64,000 nucleotides of DNA, taken from the NCBI GenBank assembly GCA_003724185.1, contig RHGM01000003.1, forward strand, positions 992,001-1,056,000. Direction: 5' to 3'. Of this stretch, positions 51,542 through 60,591 are shown one piece after another. Source of the stretch: Porphyrobacter sp. IPPAS B-1204 (GTDB lineage Bacteria > Pseudomonadota > Alphaproteobacteria > Sphingomonadales > Sphingomonadaceae). The translations under genes and the position numbers were made by a program. Every line of letters starts with the position of its first letter. Position 1 is the first letter of the stretch. The notes under the pieces are model-generated. The model did not search any database. It worked only from the letters and a program-made list of their open reading frames with translations, and had not been told where the DNA came from.

Positions 51542-52720
51542 TCAGCTTTCCACCGCGAAGGTCAGTTCGGCGTGTTCTTCCAGCCGCTTGACCAGATCCT
51601 CGCCAAGGAAGCTGCCGGGCGTGCCAATCCCGCCCGGCTTGGTGCAGGATAGCAGCGCAATGCCTGTCTCGCTCAGCATCCGGCAGGTCGAACCATAGCC
51701 CGGATCATACCGGCCCTTGACCCCGAATTGCAGCCGTCCGCCGTCTTCCATGTCGGCGACGAACACCACATCATAAAAGCCGTTTGCCCGCTCTTCCGGG
51801 GTCGGCCCTTCGCCCGGCTTGGGCGGCTTGGAGCCGAACGGGTTCTTCATGAATTCCAGCGCCGCATTGGCCGCAGCCCGGCCCGCATCGCCGGGGCTGG
51901 TCAGCATCATCTCGTCATACTTGAAATCGGTCCCGTAAGGGTGGCCGAGCAGGAAGTTGGTGCGGTGCACGTTCTTGGTGTTGATCGGTGCCATCACGAA
52001 AGGCGCAGACCACTTGCCCAGATCTTCCTCATGGCTCGGGATCATGCCCGAAGGCTGGTCCGGCCCTTCAAAACCGGGGGTCAGCGCGAAGGGATTGCGC
52101 AGCACGTTGATGAGCGAGGGGCTTTTCGCCGCCGCCTTCATCGTTGCGCCAAGGCTGGCGGCGGTGCCGCCCGAGAACGTCCCCTGCATCGCACGGACCC
52201 GGCCACGGATGCGCGGGGCGGGCTTGCCGAACTTTTCGACACAAGCCTTCTGCGTCATCATCACGCCAAGATCGAAGGGGATGGAATCGAACCCGCTGGA
52301 AAAGCAGATGCGCGCGCCGCTGGCTTCGGCAGCCGCCTGATGCTCGGCGATTTTCTCGGCCATCCACGCCGGTTCGCCGCACAGGTCGGCATAGTCGGTG
52401 CCGGTGGCAACGCAGGCGGCCAGCAGCTTGTCACCGTAAAGCTGGTAGGGGCCGACTGTCGTCAGAACGACCTTGGTGCGCTTGCACATCGCTTCCAGAT
52501 CATCGCTGCTGTCGGCATCGGCGACCACCAGCGGCGTTGAGGCAGGTGCGCCGATCAGATCACGCACTTCCTCCAGCTTGGCGAGGCTGCGCCCCGCCAT
52601 CGCCCACTTGGGCCCGTCTTCGCGGCTGCCATAGTGGTGCGCGAGATATTCGGCGACGAGGCGGCCGGTGTAACCGGTGGCGCCGTAAATGATGATGTCG
52701 AATTCGCGGGTGGTGGTCAT
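51542..52720 (-). CDS. Saccharopine-dehydrogenase-like / trans-acting enoyl reductase family oxidoreductase
   Basis: A 392-residue protein with an N-terminal Rossmann fold: FDIIIYGATGYTGRLVAEYL (about 7-26; GxTGxTG) and a second half with TKVVLTTVGPYQLYGDKLLA and GTDYADLCGEPAWMAEKIAE (about 88-127). ARICFSSGFDSIPFDLGVMM (about 134-153) is the catalytic-region signature of this family. Members include trans-acting enoyl reductases and saccharopine dehydrogenase-like proteins of unknown substrate. The ATG at 52720 has GGAGG 8 nt upstream; the longer frame passes through a repeat element and is rejected. The C-terminal half lacks a lysine-pathway-specific signature, so lysine metabolism is not claimed. 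Confidence 0.85.
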   Translation of the reverse strand: MTTTREFDIIIYGATGYTGRLVAEYLAHHYGSREDGPKWAMAGRSLAKLEEVRDLIGAPASTPLVVADADSSDDLEAMCKRTKVVLTTVGPYQLYGDKLLAACVATGTDYADLCGEPAWMAEKIAEHQAAAEASGARICFSSGFDSIPFDLGVMMTQKACVEKFGKPAPRIRGRVRAMQGTFSGGTAASLGATMKAAAKSPSLINVLRNPFALTPGFEGPDQPSGMIPSHEEDLGKWSAPFVMAPINTKNVHRTNFLLGHPYGTDFKYDEMMLTSPGDAGRAAANAALEFMKNPFGSKPPKPGEGPTPEERANGFYDVVFVADMEDGGRLQFGVKGRYDPGYGSTCRMLSETGIALLSCTKPGGIGTPGSFLGEDLVKRLEEHAELTFAVES

Positions 52721-52732
52721 CCTAAGTTTCCT

Positions 52733-52823
52733 CCGTTCGCCCTGAGCTTGTCGAAGGGCTGTTTTTTCTTCCTCGACGTTCAAGAGGAAAAGCAGTGCTT
52801 CGACAAGCTCAGCACGAATGGAG
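52733..52823. repeat. Palindromic interspersed repeat (REP-like) upstream of the oxidoreductase gene
   Basis: Left arm CGTTCGCCCTGAGCTTGTCG (from about 52734) is mirrored by CGACAAGCTCAGCACGAATG (ending about 52820): about 21 of 24 aligned positions pair, with a spacer of about 35 nt. The core TGAGCTTGTCGAAG/CTTCGACAAGCTCA is widely seen as an interspersed repeat in sphingomonad and other high-GC genomes. Read as protein it gives the false extension LRQAQGER that was trimmed from the gene start. Confidence 0.7.
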
Positions 52824-52840
52824 TGAGAAAAAACTGGCGA

Positions 52841-53395
52841 TCAGAGCCGCGGCAGCGTCACCCCGCGCTGGCCCATGTATTTGCCTGCGCGGTCCTTGTA
52901 GCTCGTCTCGCAGCGTTCGTTGCCTTGCAGGAACAGGAACTGGCACGCGCCTTCGTTGGCGTAGATTTTCGCAGGCAACGGCGTGGTGTTGCTGAATTCC
53001 AGCGTCACGTGGCCCTCCCAGCCCGGCTCCAAGGGCGTCACGTTCACAATGATTCCGCAGCGCGCATAGGTGCTTTTGCCGAGGCAGATCACCAGCACAT
53101 CTTCCGGCACGCGGAAATATTCGACCGTGCGGGCGAGCGCGAAGCTGTTCGGCGGGATGATGCAGACATCAGTCTCGCGGTCGACAAAGCTTCTGGGGTC
53201 GAACTGCTTGGGATCGACCACCGAGCTATCGACATTGGTGAAGATCTTGAACTCCGGCGCGACCCGCGCATCGTATCCATAGGACGACAGGCCATAGGAG
53301 ATCACCCCGTCGCGCCGCTGGGCTTCGACGAAAGGCTCGATCATGCCGTGCTCAAGCGCCTGAGCGCGGATCCATTTGTCGGAGAGAATCGCCAT
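52841..53395 (-). CDS. dcd: dCTP deaminase Dcd
   Basis: A 184-residue enzyme that makes dUTP from dCTP and so supplies thymidylate synthesis. The length is exactly that of proteobacterial Dcd. The signature [20 protein letters not shown] (about 107-126) carries the conserved Ser/Arg, and [20 protein letters not shown] (about 129-148) carries the catalytic Glu of LEF. The start [12 protein letters not shown] at 53395 is chosen; the longer frame is spurious. It is the only deoxynucleotide enzyme near the ribonucleotide reductase genes in the window, but 17 kb away. Confidence 0.96.
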   Translation of the reverse strand: MAILSDKWIRAQALEHGMIEPFVEAQRRDGVISYGLSSYGYDARVAPEFKIFTNVDSSVVDPKQFDPRSFVDRETDVCIIPPNSFALARTVEYFRVPEDVLVICLGKSTYARCGIIVNVTPLEPGWEGHVTLEFSNTTPLPAKIYANEGACQFLFLQGNERCETSYKDRAGKYMGQRGVTLPRL

Positions 53396-53574
53396 GCCAG
53401 TGTGATTCCCGATGGCCGCAAGGCCAGCAAGGGGCGGGGCGGATTTATCCGGATGAGTCTGTGCTGCGGCTGGTTCAGCGTGTGCCCGTTTGTCTGAGAC
53501 TTTGGCTCCAAACCTGCCCATCGGCCACTGATCCACCTCCCGCCAGCATCACCGGGCAGCGGGCATGGCGCGGT

Positions 53575-54273
53575 TCAATTTGACCGGTTCAGCGCGTTGA
53601 TCGCCGAATGTACCTGCGCTTCGACCGTTTCGCGGGGCAGGCCCGCCGGGATCGCCTCGCCCACCTTGTAGGTGATCCGGCCCGGGCGCTTCACAACATG
53701 GTGATAGGTCGCCCCGCTATCCACCGCGATCGGCACCACCGGCAAGCGCAGAAGCTTGTAAAGCCCCGCAAACCCCGCCTGCAGCGGCGGGCTTGCGCCA
53801 TGCGCCACACGCGTGCCTTCGGGGAAGATCACCAGCGGGCGGCCTTCCTCGACCCGCTGTTTCGCCAGCGCCAGCATCGCCCGCAGCGTCTTTGCCCCTT
53901 CCTCCCGCGCAACCGGGATAAGGCCGTAGACCAGCGCCGAATGGCCCCAGCCGGGAATGCGGAACAGCTCGTGCTTGGCGAACACCGCCGGAAAGGTGAA
54001 CAGGCGCGGCGTGTCGATCGCCTCGAAGAAGCTTTCGTGCTTGATCGCGATCAGCATGGGGCCATCGGGCAAGGCGCCCTCCATCACCACTGTGATCCCG
54101 AGCAGGTTCTGCACGCACCACAGATGCCAATGCCCCCAGCATCCCACGATCGGGCCAAGCCAGCGGCGCTGCGCCACCACGGCCACCACCGAAGCGACAA
54201 CCAGCACTGCGGTGCCGCCGTAGAACAGCAGGTAGAAGACCAGGGATCGGAAGGCAGCCAGCAACCAGCTCAA
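53575..54273 (-). CDS. PlsC-type 1-acyl-glycerol-3-phosphate acyltransferase
   Basis: A 232-residue membrane-bound acyltransferase. One or two N-terminal helices lie at about 5-40. The acyltransferase motif is present as IAIKHESFFEAIDT (HX4E in place of the usual HX4D), followed by the conserved FPEGTRVAHGASPP (about 153-166) and VVPIAVDSGATYHHV. The start is a TTG that overlaps the stop of the YdcF-like gene (TTGA). The assigned reaction, acylation of lysophosphatidate, is inferred; other lysolipids are possible. Confidence 0.83.
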   Translation of the reverse strand: MSWLLAAFRSLVFYLLFYGGTAVLVVASVVAVVAQRRWLGPIVGCWGHWHLWCVQNLLGITVVMEGALPDGPMLIAIKHESFFEAIDTPRLFTFPAVFAKHELFRIPGWGHSALVYGLIPVAREEGAKTLRAMLALAKQRVEEGRPLVIFPEGTRVAHGASPPLQAGFAGLYKLLRLPVVPIAVDSGATYHHVVKRPGRITYKVGEAIPAGLPRETVEAQVHSAINALNRSN

Positions 54274-54803
54274 AGATCGGCCAGTCCCGCCGCGCGGCTG
54301 GCGATCAGTTTGTGATATTCAAGGAACAGGGTGCCCATGTTGGGCTGTGACGGCACGGCATCGCGGACCACGGTGACAGTTGCGGGCAGGGTGCGATCCA
54401 GCTCGCCCGCAGCGCGGCGCATGTGCCAGTCGGTCGTCACCAGCCGGAGCGATCGCACTTCGTTCTGCGCCACCCACTTGGCGGTTTCCGCCGCGTTGGA
54501 GCGCGTATCGACCGCCGCAAAGCCCAGTGTCACGCAGCAGGCCATCATGCGCGGGGAAACGCGGAACTGGGCGGCGAATTCCTGCGGCCTCACCTCGGGG
54601 TCGACGCCGCTGACCAGCAGCTTGTCCGCCTGACCCCCGGCCAGAATATCGAGCCCGCGCGCGATCCGGCCCGGCCCGCCCGTCAGCACGATCACCGCAT
54701 CGGTCTGCGCGGCCTCGGCCGCAGGGCGCGGCAGGGCCACGACGAACCACAGAAAGCCGATCACCCAGACCAGAAACACGAAGGACAAAATACGCCGGAA
54801 CAT
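54270..54803 (-). CDS. YdcF-family (DUF218) membrane-anchored protein
   Basis: A 177-residue protein with an N-terminal helix (about 4-23, RILSFVFLVWVIGFLWFVVA) and a DUF218 domain starting DAVIVLTGGPGRIARGLDIL (about 36-55). Later segments SNAAETAKWV and LRLVTTDWHMRRAAGELDRT (about 120-139) match YdcF, which has a conserved His/Arg pattern. The domain faces the periplasm; the role of the family is unknown apart from links to envelope synthesis. The ATG at 54803 lies 10 nt after the ftsX stop, and its own stop overlaps the acyltransferase start. Confidence 0.85.
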   Translation of the reverse strand: MFRRILSFVFLVWVIGFLWFVVALPRPAAEAAQTDAVIVLTGGPGRIARGLDILAGGQADKLLVSGVDPEVRPQEFAAQFRVSPRMMACCVTLGFAAVDTRSNAAETAKWVAQNEVRSLRLVTTDWHMRRAAGELDRTLPATVTVVRDAVPSQPNMGTLFLEYHKLIASRAAGLADL

Positions 54804-54813
54804 TGCGGACCGC

Positions 54814-55761
54814 CTAAAGCATGTCGCGCAAGGCAAGCGCAATGGTGATGCGCGCCGTAACCAGCGCGAGCACCACGCCAGCGAGCGGAATCGCGGCAAT
54901 CACCATCCAATCGGCCAGCCCCAGCCCGCCGCCGCCCACCATCCCGCTGTCGAGTGCGGCAAATTGCTGGCCGAGCAGCCACACCGCCCCCACGCCCAGC
55001 CCGGCACCTGCCGCCGCGCCGAACACCGCCTCGCGCAGCACATCGCGCAGGAACACCGCTGAAATCTGCGGCCCGCTTGCGCCCAGCAGGTGCATGATCT
55101 CCACCGTCTCGCGCGCGCCGGCAAAGGCGTTGCGCGCCGCCAGCCACACCGCCGCCGCTGTTGCCAGCGCCACCAGCGCAATCAGGCCCAGCGCCAGCCA
55201 TTGCAGCGCGGCAAGCGCATCATAGACCGGGCGCAGGAAATCGCCCTGGGCATCGACCCGCGCACCAGGAACTTGCGCAGCCAGCGCGGCTTCGATGCGG
55301 GCGATGTCGGCCGGGCTGGCGCTGCGGACCAGCTCCACATCGATCAGCGCGGGGATCGGCACGTCGCTGCTTGTGACCGCCTCGCCCAGCCACGGTTCAA
55401 GCATGGCGACAAGTTCCGCCTCGGGCACCCGCTTTACCGATTTGACACCAGCGATGCCGGTCAGCGCCTTGACCGCCGCCGCCCCGCGCGCCTCGCGCAG
55501 ATCGGGGTTGGGTTCGATCACCTGCACACTCACCGCGCTGGCCAGATCGGCCCGTGCGGTCAGGGCAAGATTGCGCAAGGCCAGCCCGCCTGCCGCCGTG
55601 ATCACCACCAGCGCGATCAGGATCGCGATGACCCACGGGATCGGCCCGGTCAGGCGCGCAGGCGGCAGCAGCCGCGCCGCTGCGCGGCCCTGCGGCCGCA
55701 CAAGGGCAGTGTCAGGCGCGTCGGCTTCTGGCGCAGCGGGAAGCGGGGGAAGCGTGCTCAT
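54814..55761 (-). CDS. ftsX: Cell-division permease FtsX
   Basis: A 315-residue inner-membrane partner of FtsE, which controls cell-wall hydrolases at the septum. Four transmembrane segments are visible: about 42-64 (PWVIAILIALVVITAAGGLA), about 194-216, about 238-262 and about 282-306. The large extracellular loop sits between the first and second. NLALTARADLASAVSVQVIE and AFAGARETVEIMHLLGASGP (FtsX hallmark, about 213-232) support the call. The ATG overlaps the ftsE stop by 4 nt. The Pro-rich N-terminus is usual for alphaproteobacteria. Confidence 0.88.
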   Translation of the reverse strand: MSTLPPLPAAPEADAPDTALVRPQGRAAARLLPPARLTGPIPWVIAILIALVVITAAGGLALRNLALTARADLASAVSVQVIEPNPDLREARGAAAVKALTGIAGVKSVKRVPEAELVAMLEPWLGEAVTSSDVPIPALIDVELVRSASPADIARIEAALAAQVPGARVDAQGDFLRPVYDALAALQWLALGLIALVALATAAAVWLAARNAFAGARETVEIMHLLGASGPQISAVFLRDVLREAVFGAAAGAGLGVGAVWLLGQQFAALDSGMVGGGGLGLADWMVIAAIPLAGVVLALVTARITIALALRDML

Positions 55762-56504
55762 CCGGCCGCGCCTCCGCCCCCGCCCGGCCCGGAAGGACGC
55801 GGCGGATAGCGCAGCGCGCCGGTGGGATCGGACAGCTGCCCCTTGTTCAGCCGCATGATGAGGGAATCCGGCACCTTTTTCAGCAAGTGGACATCGTGGG
55901 TCGCCACCACCACCGTCGTGCCGACGCGGTTGTTCAGCGCCTCGAACAGGCGCAGCAGTTTGAGCGCCATTTCCGGATCGACGTTCCCCGTCGGCTCGTC
56001 CGCGATCAGCATCCGCGGGCGCGCAATCACGGCCCGGGCGATGGCGACGCGCTGCTGTTCCCCGCCCGACATCGTCGCCGGGATCGCATGGGCACGGTGC
56101 GACAGGCCGACCCAGTCGAGCATGTCGCTAACCGCCTTGACCACCTTCTTTTCATCTGTTCCCGCCAGCCGCAGCGGCAGGGCAACATTGTCGAAGGCGG
56201 AGAGGTACGGCACCAGCCGGAAGTTCTGGAACACCACCCCCAGCCGCCGCCGCAGATCGGGCAGGCGTTCACGCGGCATGGTGACCAGATCCTGCCCGAA
56301 CATCCGGATCGCCCCGCGCGAGGGCCGCTGCGCGAGGTAGAGCAGCTTCAGCAGACTGGTCTTGCCGGCTCCGCTTGCGCCGGTCAGAAAGTAGAAGCTG
56401 CCGGGGTAGAGCGTGAAGCTCAAGTTGCTCAGCACCTCGGGATCGGTGCCGTAGCGCAGCCCGACATTGTCGAATTTCACGATCTCGGCGAGATGATCAT
56501 TCAT
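55758..56504 (-). CDS. ftsE: Cell-division ATP-binding protein FtsE
   Basis: A 248-residue ABC ATPase that couples with FtsX. It has the Walker A motif [12 protein letters not shown] (about 38-49), the signature [20 protein letters not shown] (about 144-163) and Walker [15 protein letters not shown] (about 164-177), which is FtsE-like. The C-terminal tail is Gly/Pro-rich ([13 protein letters not shown]). It is transcribed leftwards with ftsX, a YdcF gene and an acyltransferase gene. It is divergent from the zinc-ribbon gene. Confidence 0.93.
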   Translation of the reverse strand: MNDHLAEIVKFDNVGLRYGTDPEVLSNLSFTLYPGSFYFLTGASGAGKTSLLKLLYLAQRPSRGAIRMFGQDLVTMPRERLPDLRRRLGVVFQNFRLVPYLSAFDNVALPLRLAGTDEKKVVKAVSDMLDWVGLSHRAHAIPATMSGGEQQRVAIARAVIARPRMLIADEPTGNVDPEMALKLLRLFEALNNRVGTTVVVATHDVHLLKKVPDSLIMRLNKGQLSDPTGALRYPPRPSGPGGGGGAAG

Positions 56505-56670
56505 GCCGCGGCCCTATCAGCGAGGCAGGCGGCGGGAAAGCCGTTCAACGCTCACCAGCGCCCGGAATGCCCGATTTACGCCCTGCAATGTGGAAAACAC
56601 CGCGTAAACGGCCGCTCAGGGCGCGGTTGCTCTTGTGCATGGATGCGCGAGGACTATTGCAATTTGTGAC

Positions 56671-57591
56671 ATGATCATCGCCTGCCCAGCCTGCGGCACC
56701 CGTTACGCCGTGCCCGATGCTGCCATCGGCAGCGAGGGCCGCACCGTGCGCTGCGCCAAGTGCAAGCACAGCTGGTTTCAGGATCCGCCCGAACTCGAAT
56801 TGAACAGCCCGGTCGAAACGCCGCCAGCGTCCGCTGCGCCGCCTGCCGATCCGGACCCTGCGCCCGCTGCTCCGGCCCAACCGGCGGCAGGGCCGGCCCC
56901 GGCGCCCGAACCGCCCAGCGATGGCCCCTCGGTCAGCCACTGGCGTGTCCCAGAGCCTGCCGATCAGCCCGCCTACACCGAAGAAGACTCCACAGTCGCG
57001 ATGCGGGCGCTGCGGCGGGGCCTCAACCCGTCCTCCGAACCGGACCAGACCGCGCCCGAACCGCCCGCACTGGTCGATGAAACGCCCGAGCCGCCGTTCG
57101 ACGATGAAGAGACGGAGGATGATGGCGAGTCGCAGTTCGATTACCGCGCGCCCTTCACCCGCCGGCGCAACACGCTGCGGATGTGGACCATCGCTGCGGC
57201 GCTGTTTGCGGCGCTGGCGACGGGGACTATCGTTGCGGTCAACTATTACGGCCTGCCAGACTGGGTGCCGATCAGCCGCCCGACCTTTGGTGTCAGCCGC
57301 CCGGGCCTCGTGCTCGATTTCCCCGAAACGCAGCAGCGCAAGGAAGCGCTGGAAAGCGGCGAGGTGATCTTCCGGGTGCGTGGCACCATCGCCAACACCG
57401 GGCGCGAAAGCCTTGATGTTCCCAACGTGCTGGTGGTGTTCAGCGACCAGCGCGAGCGCGACATCGGCGATTGGCTGGTGACGCCATCCCAGCGGCGACT
57501 GGCCCCGGGCGAGACGATTACCGTGACCCAGGCGATCAACAATATCCCGCCGGGCGCGGCGGGTGCAGCGATCGGCTGGGCACCGAATTGA
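56671..57591 (+). CDS. MJ0042 zinc-ribbon / DUF3426 membrane protein
   Basis: A 306-residue protein. The N-terminal zinc ribbon is [12 protein letters not shown] and CAKCKHSW (two CxxC pairs, residues 5-8 and about 31-34), as in MJ0042. A Pro/Ala-rich, acidic linker (about 45-165) leads to one transmembrane helix near residues 170-190 ([20 protein letters not shown]) and a periplasmic DUF3426-type domain ([20 protein letters not shown], then [18 protein letters not shown]). This domain order is common in alphaproteobacteria next to ftsE/ftsX. The function is unknown, with a link to division inferred only from location. Confidence 0.86.
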   Translation: MIIACPACGTRYAVPDAAIGSEGRTVRCAKCKHSWFQDPPELELNSPVETPPASAAPPADPDPAPAAPAQPAAGPAPAPEPPSDGPSVSHWRVPEPADQPAYTEEDSTVAMRALRRGLNPSSEPDQTAPEPPALVDETPEPPFDDEETEDDGESQFDYRAPFTRRRNTLRMWTIAAALFAALATGTIVAVNYYGLPDWVPISRPTFGVSRPGLVLDFPETQQRKEALESGEVIFRVRGTIANTGRESLDVPNVLVVFSDQRERDIGDWLVTPSQRRLAPGETITVTQAINNIPPGAAGAAIGWAPN

Positions 57592-57697
57592 TCGGGTAAC
57601 AACCCGCGCGTCAAAGAGCTTGCACGGCACCAAACCCCTTGCTAGGGGCGCGCTCCTACCGCGGGGCTGGCAACTGGCTACCCCGACAAACCCGAGT

Positions 57698-57784
57698 GCG
57701 GTCGTGGCGGAATTGGTAGACGCGCAACGTTGAGGTCGTTGTGGGCGAAAGCCCGTGGAAGTTCGAGTCTTCTCGACCGCACCA
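57698..57784 (+). tRNA. tRNA-Leu (anticodon GAG)
   Basis: The acceptor stem GCGGTCG (57698-57704) pairs with CGACCGC (57774-57780), then A73 and CCA. The anticodon stem CAACG/CGTTG encloses the loop TTGAGGT with the anticodon GAG. A long variable arm (TGGGCGAAAGCCCGT) marks a class II tRNA. The T arm is AAGTTCGAGTCTT. It reads CTC and CTT codons. Confidence 0.97.
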
Positions 57785-57815
57785 TTTCCTGCAAAAGCTG
57801 GCTTCTCGCAAAATA

Positions 57816-57845
57816 CCGGCCTTGCCCCTGACGCAGGGGCGCCGG
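57816..57845 (+). terminator. Possible hairpin terminator after tRNA-Leu
   Basis: GCCCCTG (57824-57830) pairs with CAGGGGC (57834-57840) around ACG, and outer CCGG/CCGG arms can extend the stem. It starts 32 nt after the tRNA. There is no T-run, so the role as terminator is uncertain. Confidence 0.35.
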
Positions 57846-57947
57846 ACGGGCGCGCATTTCCATGCGGAACCGGGCCTCTGCCTCTGACCTTAGCCCCACG
57901 TTAACCATTCCTGCCCTAGGCCCTTCCCGTGCAGGAGGGCTGGTGAC

Positions 57948-58994
57948 GTGCAGGCTGCTCATTCTTGGTCGGACGCGCCCGCGCTTTCGGTCGTCATTCC
58001 GGTCTACAACGAAGAGGCAGTGCTGGACGCTCTGGTGGCGCGGGTGATCCCCGCGTGCGAGGCAGTGTTCGGCCACCGCTTCGAGCTCCTGCTCGTCAAT
58101 GACGGGTCGAAGGACGGCAGCTGGGCGGCGATCTGCCGCCACGCCGACCGCGATCCCCGCATCGCGGGCATCAACCTTTCGCGCAATCACGGCCACCAGC
58201 TGGCGCTGACCGCAGGCCTCCATCAGGTGCGCGGCGATTGGGTGTTCGTGCTCGACGCCGATCTGCAAGACCCGCCCGAATTGCTCGGCCCGATGCTGGC
58301 CAAGGCGCAGGAAGGGTTTGACGTCGTCTATGGCCAGCGCACCCGGCGCGAGGGCGAGACCGCCTTCAAGCGCGGCACGGCGTCGCTGTTTTACCGGATG
58401 CTGGGCAGCATGGTCGATACCGACATTCCCCGCGACACCGGTGATTTCCGCCTGATGACCCGGCGGGTCGTCGATCAGCTGAACGCCATGCCCGAACGCT
58501 ATCGCTTTGTGCGCGGCATGGTGAGCTTTGTCGGCTTCCGGCAATGCGCCTTTCCCTATGCCCGCGAGGCGCGCTTTGCGGGCGAAACGAACTATCCGCT
58601 GCGCAAGATGATCGCGCTGGCGGTGGATGCGGTGACCAGCTTTTCGACCGTGCCGCTGCGCTTTGCCTCGCATCTGGGGATGGTGTTCGGCGTGGGCGGA
58701 ATGCTGGCGCTGGGCTGGATCGGCTGGGTGTGGCTGCAGGGCGGGACGGTGCAGGGCTGGGCCAGTCTGGCGGCGCTGATCCTGATCATGGGCAGTGTCC
58801 AGCTGATGGTGATCGGCGTGTTCGGCGAATATCTCGGCCGGATGTACATGGAGGCCAAGCAGCGCCCGCTGTTCATCATCGCCGATGTTCACCGCCAGAC
58901 CGCCGCGGCGGATGGCAGCGCGGGCAATCCCGTGGCCCGGATGGAGCAGGATCTGGCAGCACGCCTCGCCGCCCCGCAAAGGGCGTCGCAATGA
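57948..58994 (+). CDS. GT2 glycosyltransferase, bactoprenol/dolichol-phosphate sugar transferase type
   Basis: A 348-residue family 2 glycosyltransferase with two C-terminal transmembrane helices (about 240-260 and 270-300). The GT-A fold is visible in LSVVIPVYNEEAVLDALVAR (about 13-32), LLVNDGSKDGSW (about 48-59), FVLDADLQDPPELLGPMLAK (about 100-119; DxD-like Asp) and EGETAFKRGTASLFYRMLGS (about 136-155). Such enzymes move a sugar from a nucleotide to undecaprenyl phosphate. AGGAGG lies 9 nt before the GTG start. Its stop overlaps the start of the polytopic protein gene by 4 nt. The sugar is not known. Confidence 0.88.
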   Translation: MQAAHSWSDAPALSVVIPVYNEEAVLDALVARVIPACEAVFGHRFELLLVNDGSKDGSWAAICRHADRDPRIAGINLSRNHGHQLALTAGLHQVRGDWVFVLDADLQDPPELLGPMLAKAQEGFDVVYGQRTRREGETAFKRGTASLFYRMLGSMVDTDIPRDTGDFRLMTRRVVDQLNAMPERYRFVRGMVSFVGFRQCAFPYAREARFAGETNYPLRKMIALAVDAVTSFSTVPLRFASHLGMVFGVGGMLALGWIGWVWLQGGTVQGWASLAALILIMGSVQLMVIGVFGEYLGRMYMEAKQRPLFIIADVHRQTAAADGSAGNPVARMEQDLAARLAAPQRASQ

Positions 58995-60553
58995 ACATGA
59001 TGCCGCTGGCCGATGGCGGACTGCAGGCTCCCAAGCCCCGCCACGGCATTGATATCGACAGCTGGCAGGCTTTCGCGCTGCTGTGCGCGCTGTCGCTGAT
59101 CCCGCTGCTGGCGGTGGGGTTTCCGCCGCTGGTCGATCTTTACGGGCACCTTGGTCGCTATGCGATGCAGACCGACCTTGCGAACCGCCCCGAATTGCAG
59201 CCCTTCTATTCCTTCGAATGGCAGCTGGTCGGCAATCTGGGCGCGGATCTGCTGGTCGAACTGCTGCATGGCTGGCTGGGTCTGGAAACCGCGGTCCGGG
59301 TGATTGTCATGGCCACGCAGCTGCTGTCGGCGGCGGCGGTGCTGCTGGTGAGCCGCCAGGTTCACGGCCGGATCACGCCCTTTGCCATCGCCGCCCTGCC
59401 GCTGATCTATGGCCTGCCGTTCAACCACGGTTTTCTCAATTTCTCGCTCGGCATGACGCTGGGGATGCTGGCGTTCGTTGGGTGGATGCGCCTGCGCCGC
59501 ACGCGCGGCGGGATCGCGGCGCGGGTGTGGCTTGCGGTCGCGGGCATGATGGTGTGGGTGAGCCATGCCTATGGCTGGGCGTTCCTCGGGCTGCTGTGCG
59601 GATCGACCACGCTGGCCGAGGTGATCGACCGGCGCGATCGTCCGGTGGCGGCGCTGAAGCACATCCTCGGCGAATGCTGGACGCTGCTGCTGCCGCTTGC
59701 CCCGATGATCATCTGGCGGACGGAATCGGGCGGCATGGACCTGATCGCCTCCACCCCCATTTTCAAGCTGCTGGGGCTGGTATCGCCGCTGCGCACCAGG
59801 TGGATGGTGCTGGATGTGCTGTCGTTCTTCGGTCTGGTGGTGACGATCTACTGGGCGATCCGCAACCCCGCGATCCGCATCGACAAGCGGCTGGGCATCG
59901 CTGCGCTGCTGTGCTTTGCCTGCTTCCTGATCCTGCCCAAGCAGGTGTTCGGTTCGCTGTCGGCGGACTTGCGGCTGATGCCCTATGTGCTCATGATCGC
60001 CCTGCTGGCGATCCCCACCGCGCAGCTTGGTCGCAAGACAATCGGCATTCTGACGGTGGCAGCCCTCGTGTTCTTCACCGGGCGGACGCTGGCGACTACG
60101 GCGGCCTATGTTGCAGACGAGGACCGGGTCAATGCGGTGCTCCCCGCCATCGACGCACTTCCGCAAGGCGCGCGGGTCGCGTTCTTTTCCGCTGCACCGT
60201 GCAAGCAGACATGGGCTTTGCCGGTGCTCGATCATGTGGCCGGCGTGGCCCATGCGCGGCGCAGCGTTTTCGTGAACAACCAGTGGCAGGTGCCCGGTGC
60301 AAGCCCGCTCACCGTGCATTATGCCGCCGCTGGCCGGTTCGCGCATGATCCTTCGCACCTTGTGCTGGCCGATGGCTGCGACCGCGATTTCTACCCCTTC
60401 CTTTCGGCGGTCCTTGCCGAACTGCCCTATGACGCCTTCACCCATGTCTGGATCGTGGGCGAACTGCCGGACACAATCGCCGTGCCCGCCCGGCTTGAAG
60501 CCGTGCCGCATCAGGGCCAGGGCGCACTCTACGCGATCAGACCGGCGCGATAA
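58991..60553 (+). CDS. Polytopic membrane protein of unknown function, coupled to GT2 enzyme
   Basis: A 520-residue protein with about ten hydrophobic helices in the first 400 residues (for example FALLCALSLIPLLAVGFPPL, about 19-38). An Asp-containing first loop (LVDLYGHLGRYAMQTDLANR, about 39-58) and a soluble C-terminal part (about 385-520) resemble the layout of GT-C-type membrane glycosyltransferases, but no specific family is recognised. It overlaps the upstream GT2 gene (ATGA), so the pair may build or decorate a lipid-linked sugar. The C-terminal half has a Cys pair (CKQTW and CDRDF). Confidence 0.75.
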   Translation: MNMMPLADGGLQAPKPRHGIDIDSWQAFALLCALSLIPLLAVGFPPLVDLYGHLGRYAMQTDLANRPELQPFYSFEWQLVGNLGADLLVELLHGWLGLETAVRVIVMATQLLSAAAVLLVSRQVHGRITPFAIAALPLIYGLPFNHGFLNFSLGMTLGMLAFVGWMRLRRTRGGIAARVWLAVAGMMVWVSHAYGWAFLGLLCGSTTLAEVIDRRDRPVAALKHILGECWTLLLPLAPMIIWRTESGGMDLIASTPIFKLLGLVSPLRTRWMVLDVLSFFGLVVTIYWAIRNPAIRIDKRLGIAALLCFACFLILPKQVFGSLSADLRLMPYVLMIALLAIPTAQLGRKTIGILTVAALVFFTGRTLATTAAYVADEDRVNAVLPAIDALPQGARVAFFSAAPCKQTWALPVLDHVAGVAHARRSVFVNNQWQVPGASPLTVHYAAAGRFAHDPSHLVLADGCDRDFYPFLSAVLAELPYDAFTHVWIVGELPDTIAVPARLEAVPHQGQGALYAIRPAR

Positions 60554-60591
60554 GGCCGCTGCGCCCGGACATTTTGCGCAACTACGCCCCT

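Noticed and set aside
51480-52740. Longer start for the oxidoreductase (to 52783)
   Set aside because: The extension reads through the REP-like repeat (LRQAQGER); the ATG at 52720 has a proper ribosome site.
57678-60511. Long minus-strand frames opposite the GT2 and polytopic protein genes
   Set aside because: His/Gln/Arg-rich composition and perfect antisense overlap with two well supported genes.
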